Origin: an uncultured Flavobacteriales bacterium
Lineage (GTDB): Bacteria; Bacteroidota; Bacteroidia; Flavobacteriales_D; Parvicellaceae
Assembly (NCBI GenBank): GCA_938084875.1
Contig: CALKFX010000044.1
Location: 1-5,672, forward strand
Length of the DNA: 5,672 nt
Direction of reading: 5' to 3'
A program made the position numbers and the translations under genes. This document shows positions 1 through 5,467 of the stretch, in pieces. The notes under the pieces were generated by a model, which was not told the DNA's origin, made no database searches, and saw nothing but the letters and a program-made list of their open reading frames with translations. Each line of letters starts with the position of its first letter. The stretch's first letter is position 1.

Positions 1-2
1 CT

Positions 3-608
3 TTAGATTGTGTTGACTATGCAATTGAATATGGTGCAGCAGCAAACATAGCAGGAGGAACTCATCATGCTTTTAGAGACAGAGGCGAAGGTTTTTGTTT
101 ATTTAATGATGTAGCAACAGCATCTTTATATGCATTAGAAAAATATGATTTAAACTCTGTTTTGATAATAGACCTAGATGTTCATCAAGGTAATGGAACA
201 GCCTCAATATTAAAAAATAATCATAAAATCTTCACTTTTAGTATGCATGGTGAAAAAAACTATCCTTTTGTTAAAGAAAAATCAAACTTAGATATCCCAG
301 TAAAGGATGGAATTAAAGGAAAAGAATACTTAAAAAAACTTAAAGAAAATCTCGACTTTTTAATTGATAAACTGTCTCCTGATCTTATATTTTATGTTTC
401 AGGTGTTGATATTTTAGATACCGACAAACTTGGAAGATTGGCAGTTAAAAGAGAAGATTGCAAAAAAAGAGATGAAATGGTTTTTGAATTTTCTAAAAAG
501 TGTAAAGCTCCAATTGTTACAGTTATGGGTGGAGGTTATTCTGAAAAAATATATGATATTGTGGAAGCACATTGCAATACTTTTAAAGCAATGAATGAGT
601 TGATATAA
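3..608 (+). CDS. Histone deacetylase family protein (class IV-like), 5'-truncated by window edge
   Basis: Zinc-dependent deacetylase of the arginase/deacetylase fold, probably cytoplasmic, acting on acetyl-lysine or a small acetylated amine; the substrate cannot be read from the sequence. The frame is open from base 3, giving 201 residues. Bacterial relatives have about 300, so roughly the first 100 lie outside the window. In fragment numbering, GGTHHAF holds the catalytic His pair (H21, H22), DLDVHQGNGT supplies zinc ligands D59 and H61, VSGVD supplies the third ligand D136, and MGGGY holds the catalytic Tyr179. The GTHHAFRDRGEGFC stretch resembles class IV (HDAC11-like) bacterial enzymes. 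A TTG at 162 lies inside the conserved core and is not the start. All catalytic residues visible here are intact, so the protein looks functional. It ends 45 bases before the photolyase gene and probably belongs to a separate transcript. The family call is firm; the substrate is unknown. Confidence 0.93.
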   Translation, partial: LDCVDYAIEYGAAANIAGGTHHAFRDRGEGFCLFNDVATASLYALEKYDLNSVLIIDLDVHQGNGTASILKNNHKIFTFSMHGEKNYPFVKEKSNLDIPVKDGIKGKEYLKKLKENLDFLIDKLSPDLIFYVSGVDILDTDKLGRLAVKREDCKKRDEMVFEFSKKCKAPIVTVMGGGYSEKIYDIVEAHCNTFKAMNELI

Positions 609-615
609 TTAAACA

Positions 616-649
616 TTGTTATTATGTATTTTATATAATTATAAGTTTG
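616..649 (+). promoter_or_regulatory. Putative Bacteroidota-type promoter for the photolyase cassette
   Basis: TAAGTTTG at 642-649 is a perfect match to the Bacteroidota -7 element TAnnTTTG. A TTG at 616-618 lies 23 bases upstream, at the long end of the spacing reported for flavobacterial -33 elements. The box lies in the 45-base gap between the deacetylase stop and the photolyase start. It ends only 4 bases before the GTG, so transcription would start at or next to the start codon (see findings). The -7 match is clear; the -33 element is weak. Confidence 0.5.
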
Positions 650-653
650 CAAT

Positions 654-1745
654 GTGAAAAGTTTATACTCCAAATTAATCCAAAAAGTAAATAACTTAAA
701 ACCCATTAAATACGCATCCAATAGAAATTTTTTAAATGGCGATGTGAGTCGTTTATCTCCCTATATTTCTAGAGGAATAATAAGTACCAAAACTATATTT
801 TACACATTACTAGATTCTGGATACAATTTTAATCAAATACAAAAATTTCTACAAGAGTTGGCATGGAGAGATTATTGGCAAAAAAAATGGCAAATTAATG
901 GGAACATAGATGTTGATTTAAAAACCAAACAACATCCTGTAAAACAAAACAAAATACCCACTTCAATTATTGATCATTGCTCAACAATAACAGCCATAGA
1001 TGATGGAATTAAAGAATTGTACAAAACTGGCTACATGCACAACCATTTAAGAATGTATACTGCAGGAATTTGTTGTAATATAGGTCAGTACCATTGGTTA
1101 CAACCTGCAAAATGGATGTACTATCATCTTCTTGATGGAGATTGGGGAAGCAATGCATTAAGCTGGCAATGGGTAGCAGGAACAAATAGTCATAAGAAAT
1201 ACATAGCAAATCAAGAAAATATTAATAAATATTGCTTTACTAAAGATAGAAACACTTTTTTAGATAAATCTTATCCTGAGTTGTCTGAATTTGAAAAAAT
1301 TCCTTTGGAAATTAAAGATGAAACTGAATATTATTTTGAAATAGAACTTCCAAAAAAAGAGCCAATTATTATCAATAATGAATTACCAACATTTATTTAT
1401 ACTGCCTATAATTTAGATTCCAATTGGAAAAAAGAAGAAAAAGCAAACAGAGTTTTTCTTTTAGAACCTTCTCATTACGAAAAGTATCCTGTTTCTAAAA
1501 AAGTGATGGATTTTTACATTTTACTCTCTAAAGAGATTGAAGATTTGCAAATTGCAGTAATGGAGTTTCATGAATTTGAAACCTATATAGACAACCATTC
1601 TAAAATCTATTACAAAGAGCATCCATTTTGCACACATTTCAATGGAAATAAAGAAGAAAGAGATTGGATTTTCAATGATTTAGACGCAAATGGATCTTTC
1701 TTTAATTATTGGAACAAGGGAATAAAAAACATAAAATTAAAATGA
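654..1745 (+). CDS. Photolyase-like FAD-binding protein without N-terminal antenna domain, with C-terminal alpha/beta-like segment
   Basis: Likely light-driven, FAD-dependent repair of pyrimidine dimers in DNA. Of 363 residues, about 17-200 match the helical FAD-binding domain of photolyases: Y20, SRLSPY (32-37), QELAWRDYW (67-75), GYMHNHLRM (126-134) and LLDGDWGSNALSWQW (159-173). By recalled E. coli PhrB numbering, E68, W71, N130, M134, N167 and W173 match E274, W277, N341, M345, N378 and W384. N130 and M134 are the CPD-type residues where (6-4) photolyases carry His; R342 is replaced by H131. The usual N-terminal alpha/beta domain is absent: the only in-frame start after the stop at 642-644 is this GTG, and the FAD domain begins about 17 residues later. 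Residues 245-355 instead look like a beta-alpha-beta unit (FIYTAYNLD, RVFLLEPSHY, SKKVMDFYILLSKEI, LQIAVMEF) and end in ERDWIF...SFFNYW. The stop overlaps the next gene as ATGA. It may instead be a cryptochrome-like sensor. The family is confident, the activity less so. Confidence 0.88.
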   Translation: MKSLYSKLIQKVNNLKPIKYASNRNFLNGDVSRLSPYISRGIISTKTIFYTLLDSGYNFNQIQKFLQELAWRDYWQKKWQINGNIDVDLKTKQHPVKQNKIPTSIIDHCSTITAIDDGIKELYKTGYMHNHLRMYTAGICCNIGQYHWLQPAKWMYYHLLDGDWGSNALSWQWVAGTNSHKKYIANQENINKYCFTKDRNTFLDKSYPELSEFEKIPLEIKDETEYYFEIELPKKEPIIINNELPTFIYTAYNLDSNWKKEEKANRVFLLEPSHYEKYPVSKKVMDFYILLSKEIEDLQIAVMEFHEFETYIDNHSKIYYKEHPFCTHFNGNKEERDWIFNDLDANGSFFNYWNKGIKNIKLK

Positions 1746-2377
1746 AACATTTTTCAAAGCAAAATATTTTAGAACTTGAAAAAGTTAAAAGATTAAATAT
1801 TATCAATAGTATAACTGGGATAAAGCCTGGAAATTTAGTTGGAAGTATAGACGATAATAAAAATACCAATCTTGCTATTTTTAGCAGTGTAGTCCATTTA
1901 GGAAGTCACCCTGCTTTACTTGGTTTTATTCTAAGACCACAGGTAAATGTAAGAAGAGACACATACAACAATATAATGAGCAATAGTTATTATACCATCA
2001 ATCATTTACCAAATGACAGTACATTAAATGGTCATTATACCTCGGCAAAATTTGAAAAAAACGAATCGGAATTTGATTATTGTAATTTCACAGAATGGTT
2101 CCATAGTGACTTTATAGCGCCATTTGTAAAAGAAAGTCCATTAAAAATAGGTATGAAATTTCAAGAAAGCATCCCAATAGAAATAAATGATACAATTATG
2201 ATAGTTGGGACTGTAGAACATGTATTTGTTGCAGAAGAATCTATAAGTGAAGAAGGATATATAGATTTAGAAAAATTAAATTCGACAGGAATTGGAGGAT
2301 TAAACAGTTATTACAAACTTCAAAAAATTGATACCTATCCATACGCCAGAAGAAAAGATGTTCCAAACTTCGATTAA
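1742..2377 (+). CDS. Flavin reductase-like FMN-binding split-barrel protein
   Basis: A 211-residue protein of the flavin reductase / FMN-binding split-barrel family, which binds FMN or FAD and often reduces it with NAD(P)H. The family call rests on an N-terminal stretch at about 42-66 (TNLAIFSSVVHLGSHPALLGFILRP), which resembles the N-L-A-P-x-S...P-P-L-x-x-F core, followed by YYTINHLP (83-90), the strand TIMIVGTVEHVFV (151-163) and a C-terminal YARRKD (201-206). The start is taken at ATG 1742 because it overlaps the photolyase stop as ATGA. An in-frame ATG at 1709 would add 11 residues (mostly Lys, Asn, Gln) lying wholly inside the photolyase gene and is less likely. Its stop overlaps the next start as TAATG. 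Translation between two photolyase-associated genes suggests it supplies reduced flavin or electrons to the photolyase, or is its oxidoreductase partner. That role is inferred; activity and cofactor are not shown by the sequence. Confidence 0.82.
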   Translation: MKHFSKQNILELEKVKRLNIINSITGIKPGNLVGSIDDNKNTNLAIFSSVVHLGSHPALLGFILRPQVNVRRDTYNNIMSNSYYTINHLPNDSTLNGHYTSAKFEKNESEFDYCNFTEWFHSDFIAPFVKESPLKIGMKFQESIPIEINDTIMIVGTVEHVFVAEESISEEGYIDLEKLNSTGIGGLNSYYKLQKIDTYPYARRKDVPNFD

Positions 2378-2505
2378 TGAAGGGACATAAAGAAAAACTA
2401 ACCTATAAAATTTGCAAACGTTGTGATAGACCATTTTCATGGAGAAAAAAATGGAAAAAAAATTGGAATGAGGTTATTTACTGTAGTAAACGCTGTAAAA
2501 GATAA
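2377..2505 (+). CDS. DUF2256 family small Cys4 zinc-ribbon-like protein
   Basis: A 42-residue protein of unknown function that matches the DUF2256 pattern: C13-x2-C16, RPFSWRKKW (18-26), W30, then V33-I-Y-C36-S-x2-C40. The four cysteines, as CxxC and CxxxC, could bind one zinc ion. The protein is very basic (16 Lys/Arg against 3 Asp/Glu), which suggests binding to nucleic acid. W22, W26 and W30 recur every four residues and would line one face of a helix. ATG 2377 shares its A with the flavin reductase stop (TAATG), so the gene is probably translated by coupling as the last member of the photolyase cassette. I recall DUF2256 genes lying next to photolyase or cryptochrome genes in many bacteria, which fits, but I could not check this here. 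The gene is short but its conserved pattern and tight coupling support it as real. Confidence 0.85.
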   Translation: MKGHKEKLTYKICKRCDRPFSWRKKWKKNWNEVIYCSKRCKR

Positions 2506-2507
2506 TT

Positions 2508-2543
2508 TTGTTTAAATATTTCATAAATAAGTTAAACAATTTT
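2508..2543 (+). terminator. Possible intrinsic terminator after the photolyase cassette
   Basis: TTGTTTAA (2508-2515) pairs perfectly with TTAAACAA (2532-2539). Inside it TATTT (2517-2521) pairs with AAATA (2525-2529) around a 3-base loop. This gives 13 base pairs with a small internal loop, followed by TTTT at 2540-2543. It begins 2 bases after the DUF2256 stop, where the cassette should end. The stem has only one G-C pair, so termination may be weak. Confidence 0.42.
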
Positions 2544-2544
2544 A

Positions 2545-2552
2545 TAAATTTG
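2545..2552 (+). promoter_or_regulatory. Putative -7 promoter element for the ABC transporter operon
   Basis: TAAATTTG is a perfect TAnnTTTG box and ends exactly 4 bases before the GTG start at 2557, the same spacing as the box before the photolyase. No TTG stands at a normal -33 distance; that region is occupied by the hairpin at 2508-2539. The call rests on the -7 box, its position and the lack of any other start region. Confidence 0.42.
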
Positions 2553-2556
2553 ATTC

Positions 2557-3456
2557 GTGGAAAGAATAAAAATTTTATCTATTAAAAATTTAAACAAATC
2601 TTTTGGCGACTTTAAAGCTGTGAATAATATGAATCTGCATGTAAATCAGGGTGATATTTATGGTTTTTTAGGTCCTAACGGTGCTGGAAAAAGCACAACC
2701 TTAAGAATGGTTTTGGGTTTGATAAAGCCTGATAGTGGTGAGATTTTAATTAACGGAGAAAGCAATTCAGGCTCGAGTAGGAATTTTTTATCCTCAATTG
2801 GGGCATTAATTGAGAAGCCCGACTTCTACAAAAATTTATCTGCTTACGATAACCTTAAGATTTTATTCAAAATGTCTAGACTTAAAGACACTAATAGAAT
2901 AAGTGAGGTTTTAAAAGAAGTGGATTTATGGGATAAAAAAAATCAAAAAGTAGGTGGTTTTTCACAAGGAATGAAACAAAGGCTTGGAATTGCACAAACT
3001 CTTATGCACCAACCTTCCTTAATTATATTAGACGAGCCTTCAAACGGTTTAGATCCTCAGGGGCAAAGCGATATGAGATCTTTAATATTAAGAATCAACC
3101 AAGAAATGGGCATTACTGTTATAATATCTAGTCATATTTTAAGCGAGATTGAAAAAATTTCTAACAGAATGGTAGTAATAAACAATGGTGAAAAAATTGT
3201 GGAAGGAAATGTTCAGGAATTAATGCAAAATGAATTATTAAAAGTTAGTTTCAAATCTGAAAATTTGGAAAGTATTGCCGTTTTTTTAAAAAAACAAACT
3301 ATAGATTTTGAAGTCTCCAATGATTCTATTGTAGCGAATATTAATGAAGAAAATATTCCAACAATTCTTAAAAAAATGATTGATGAAAATATTTCTATTA
3401 CAGAAATGAAACAAATGAGAACACTTGAAGAACTTTTTTTAGGGCTAACGAAATGA
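2557..3456 (+). CDS. ABC transporter ATP-binding protein (BcrA-type drug/peptide exporter family)
   Basis: Cytoplasmic ATPase subunit of an ABC exporter; 299 residues, normal for the family. Walker A is GPNGAGKST (39-47), the ABC signature FSQGMKQ is at 135-141, Walker B SLIILDEP is at 154-161 with catalytic E160, the D-loop SNGLDP is at 162-167 and the switch His is H193. The Q-loop region reads IGALIEKPDFY, with E86 where many ATPases have Gln; this form is typical of BcrA-like multidrug and bacteriocin-immunity transporters. The region after about 225 is a divergent C-terminal extension. GTG 2557 is chosen because an in-frame stop lies two codons upstream (2551-2553) and the next Met is inside the ATPase fold. 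The stop overlaps the permease start as ATGA, so the two are almost certainly a pair. The substrate is unknown: antibiotic, peptide, lipid or another compound. Confidence 0.93.
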   Translation: MERIKILSIKNLNKSFGDFKAVNNMNLHVNQGDIYGFLGPNGAGKSTTLRMVLGLIKPDSGEILINGESNSGSSRNFLSSIGALIEKPDFYKNLSAYDNLKILFKMSRLKDTNRISEVLKEVDLWDKKNQKVGGFSQGMKQRLGIAQTLMHQPSLIILDEPSNGLDPQGQSDMRSLILRINQEMGITVIISSHILSEIEKISNRMVVINNGEKIVEGNVQELMQNELLKVSFKSENLESIAVFLKKQTIDFEVSNDSIVANINEENIPTILKKMIDENISITEMKQMRTLEELFLGLTK

Positions 3457-4289
3457 TACAACTTACATTAATAGAGCTTTTCAAAATTATCAAAAGACCA
3501 AGAACCTACATAGGATTTTTGGCTATATTTCTTACTGTTGGAGCAATGCAACTAGCCATGTTTTACGAAGGAGAAGAATTAATTTCCATAGCCATTCAAA
3601 ATCTTGAAAATGATTTTAGGCTAGAAGGTAAAATTATTAATACAAATTTAATGACCTACATTCTATTAAATAGTCTAATAATTCATATTCCAATTCTTAT
3701 ATGTTTGGTAACTGGAGATGCTATAGCTGGCGAAGCAAGTTCAGGTACTTTGAGGTTAATATTGCAAAGACCTTACACAAGAAATCAAATATATCTAGCA
3801 AAAGCTCTAAGCGGATATTTATATACCATTTCATTAGTCTTTTTTTTAGCACTTATGACTTATGTTTTAGGCTATTTCTTATTTGGTTCTGGTGATTTGA
3901 TAGTTTTAAGACGTGGAGTAACAGTTATAAGTAGCAACGATGTAGGATGGCGTTTCTTTTTTGCGTTTTGTTCTGGTACTCTTTCTATGATTGTAGTTGC
4001 TTCACTTTCTATGATGATTTCTTCATTTGTAAATAATGCAATAGGTCCAATTGTTGGAACAATATCAATTATTATTGGCCTTAATATTATTTTCACACTT
4101 GGTGCTCCACTATTTAAAGACGTTATTCCTTACATATTTACAAGTCACTTTATAAAGTGGCAATACTTTTTTGATTTTGAAATTGAGACAGAGAAATTAA
4201 AATTATCCTTCTTGGTTCAGTTGGGTTATATTATAGTTTTTAATGTAATTGGAATGTATAATTTTAACAGAAAAGATATCCTATCATGA
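3453..4289 (+). CDS. ABC-2 type transporter permease
   Basis: Inner-membrane subunit partnered with the ATPase immediately upstream; 278 residues. About six hydrophobic segments can be seen, near 18-36, 67-88, 120-145, 168-192, 196-216 and 253-270. Between the second and third is the cytoplasmic stretch GEASSGTLRLILQRPYTRNQ (93-112), the usual ABC-2 permease loop (E-x-x-x-G-T-L-R-x-L-L-x-R-P-x-x-R) that contacts the ATPase. A moderately polar loop at about 37-66 after the first segment probably faces the periplasm. The start overlaps the ATPase stop (ATGA) and the stop overlaps the next gene (ATGA), so three genes are translationally coupled. One permease with one ATPase would suit a complex of two of each. 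The substrate is not predictable. Confidence 0.9.
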   Translation: MIQLTLIELFKIIKRPRTYIGFLAIFLTVGAMQLAMFYEGEELISIAIQNLENDFRLEGKIINTNLMTYILLNSLIIHIPILICLVTGDAIAGEASSGTLRLILQRPYTRNQIYLAKALSGYLYTISLVFFLALMTYVLGYFLFGSGDLIVLRRGVTVISSNDVGWRFFFAFCSGTLSMIVVASLSMMISSFVNNAIGPIVGTISIIIGLNIIFTLGAPLFKDVIPYIFTSHFIKWQYFFDFEIETEKLKLSFLVQLGYIIVFNVIGMYNFNRKDILS

Positions 4290-4924
4290 AGTCCTACATA
4301 ATTATTTTATTTTCTATTTTCTCTTTAAATATTTATACCCAGTCAGATGAAGCGAAAAGTAAGATTTTACTTGTTAAAGAAAAACTAGAAAATGTACCGC
4401 CTTACAGCTGTGATATAAAAGTTAAAATTGATGTGAGTTTTATAAATATTAAAGAAAGAACTGGGAAAATGGTTTTTAAAAATCCTGAAGAAATAGACTA
4501 TAAAATCAAAGGTTTTGCCTTTTTACCCAAAAATGAAATGGGGGCAACAACTACAGACTTATTCAATTCAGAATTTATTGCTATTTCTCTTGGTTATGAA
4601 GATGAAAACGAAATTATTAAGGTAATACCTATGGATATTAATTCCGAAATAGTAACTGGACAATTTTGGATCAATTCTAGATATCTTATTAGTGAAATGA
4701 TTCTCATCACAAAAGATAAAGGAAGCTATTCAGCAAAACTTGATTATGGAGGAGAAAAATATGATTTACCCTCCAATATTAAAATAACATTTGATGTAAA
4801 AAATCAAAAGATGCCTGCTTTACTAACTGGAGATTTAGAAAGTTACAGTGAGGAAATACCTGAGTTAAATAAAGTCTCTAAAGGAAATATTTCTATTAAT
4901 TATTTTAACCACCAATTTGATTAA
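4286..4924 (+). CDS. Secreted protein, possibly LolA-like, linked to the ABC transporter
   Basis: A 212-residue exported protein. Residues 1-19 form a signal peptide with a Lys near the start, a hydrophobic core (YIIILFSIFSLNI) and a likely cut after YTQ. No lipobox Cys is seen, so it is probably soluble in the periplasm or attached by other contacts. The rest is strand-rich: DIKVKIDVSF (43-52), TGKMVFKNPEEIDYKIKG (59-76), TGQFWINSRYLISEMIL (124-140), SNIKITFDV (163-171) and KGNISINYFN (199-208). That succession of strands, with a G-x-M-x-F-K-x-P-x-E turn, recalls LolA/LolB-like periplasmic lipid or lipoprotein carriers, but I recognise the fold only by its general pattern. The start is coupled to the permease stop as ATGA, which implies that it serves the ABC transporter, perhaps by receiving or passing on its substrate. 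Function is otherwise unknown. Confidence 0.7.
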   Translation: MKSYIIILFSIFSLNIYTQSDEAKSKILLVKEKLENVPPYSCDIKVKIDVSFINIKERTGKMVFKNPEEIDYKIKGFAFLPKNEMGATTTDLFNSEFIAISLGYEDENEIIKVIPMDINSEIVTGQFWINSRYLISEMILITKDKGSYSAKLDYGGEKYDLPSNIKITFDVKNQKMPALLTGDLESYSEEIPELNKVSKGNISINYFNHQFD

Positions 4925-4930
4925 CTAAAA

Positions 4931-5431
4931 ATGAATTCTAGAGAAATTATTAAAATTCTAAATTTAACTGCACATCCGGAAGGTGGTTATTACAAGGAAA
5001 ATTATAGAAGCGAGGGTTTAATTAAGGCCAATAATCTTTGGGAAGGTGCAGAGGGAAATAGAAATTATTCAACTGGAATTTATTTTCTTTTAGAAAAGAA
5101 GCAGTTCTCAGCATTTCATAAAATTAAGCAAGATGAAATGTGGCATTATTATATGGGTTCTACCCTACTTCTTCATACGATAGATAAAAATGGGAATTAT
5201 AAAATTATCAAAATTGGAAAAAATCTTAATAAAGGAGAGTTTCTTCAGTATGTAGTTCCAGCCAATACATGGTTTGCTTCAGAAGTAATGGATAAAGATG
5301 ATTTTGTTCTTTGTGGATGTACGGTAAGTCCTGGTTTTGATTTTAAAGACTTTCAAATGCCATCAAGAGAAGAATTAATAAACCTTTACCCAAAACATAC
5401 CAAAGCAATAAATTCATTAACACACCACTAA
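4931..5431 (+). CDS. Cupin_5 (DUF985) family protein
   Basis: A 166-residue single-domain cupin of the DUF985 family, which also includes yeast YML079W. Function is unknown; the fold resembles sugar epimerases and other small-ligand binding cupins. Family marks are the N-terminal LTAHPEGGYYKENYRS (12-27), STGIYFLL (47-54), SAFHKIKQDEMWHYYMG (60-76, with H63, E69 and H72 as possible metal or ligand residues), YVVPANTWFASE (107-118) and the closing GCTVSPGFDFKDFQM (129-143). No signal peptide is seen, so it is cytoplasmic. It starts 6 bases after the preceding stop, with an A-rich leader and no Shine-Dalgarno sequence, and probably shares its transcript with the ABC genes. Co-occurrence with the transporter may be incidental. 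The family call is firm and the role unknown. Confidence 0.92.
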   Translation: MNSREIIKILNLTAHPEGGYYKENYRSEGLIKANNLWEGAEGNRNYSTGIYFLLEKKQFSAFHKIKQDEMWHYYMGSTLLLHTIDKNGNYKIIKIGKNLNKGEFLQYVVPANTWFASEVMDKDDFVLCGCTVSPGFDFKDFQMPSREELINLYPKHTKAINSLTHH

Positions 5432-5436
5432 TATTT

Positions 5437-5457
5437 ATAAATTAGCGTTTAATTTAT
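5437..5457 (+). repeat. AT-only inverted repeat between cupin and outer-membrane protein genes
   Basis: ATAAATTA (5437-5444) pairs with TAATTTAT (5450-5457) around the loop GCGTT. The stem is 8 base pairs, all A-T, and no T-run follows, so it is a poor terminator. It could be a weak terminator, an operator-like site or chance in AT-rich DNA. Confidence 0.2.
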
Positions 5458-5467
5458 TAGAGTGGAC

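Noticed and set aside
162..164. TTG at 162 as the deacetylase start.
   Set aside because: The same frame is open to the left edge and encodes the essential GGTHHAF motif upstream, so the true start lies outside the window.
568..656. Perfect 10-base inverted repeat: CACATTGCAA at 568-577 and TTGCAATGTG at 647-656, which overlaps the photolyase start.
   Set aside because: The left arm codes for deacetylase residues, the arms are 69 bases apart, and in DNA this AT-rich about one such pair within 100 bases is expected by chance over a window this size.
536..721. Antisense open frame across the deacetylase-photolyase junction, and other antisense frames in 1009-1209, 3213-3461 and 3872-4096.
   Set aside because: Each lies opposite a well-supported gene, shows no recognisable family pattern and has low-complexity composition expected of the reverse of AT-rich coding DNA.
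1709..1741. Longer start for the flavin reductase at ATG 1709.
   Set aside because: It would add 11 Lys/Asn/Gln-rich residues read entirely inside the photolyase gene, while ATG 1742 forms the ATGA overlap used at other joins here.
864..2466. W-x3-W-x3-W spacing shared by the photolyase (W71, W75, W79) and DUF2256 (W22, W26, W30).
   Set aside because: The match is too short and surrounded by dissimilar residues; in the photolyase it belongs to the conserved WR-D/E-F/Y helix of the family.
5438..5457. TAAATTAG (5438-5445) and TAATTTAT (5450-5457) as -7 promoter elements for the outer-membrane protein gene.
   Set aside because: They miss one and two of the six fixed bases of TAnnTTTG respectively, and no TTG lies at a -33 distance.
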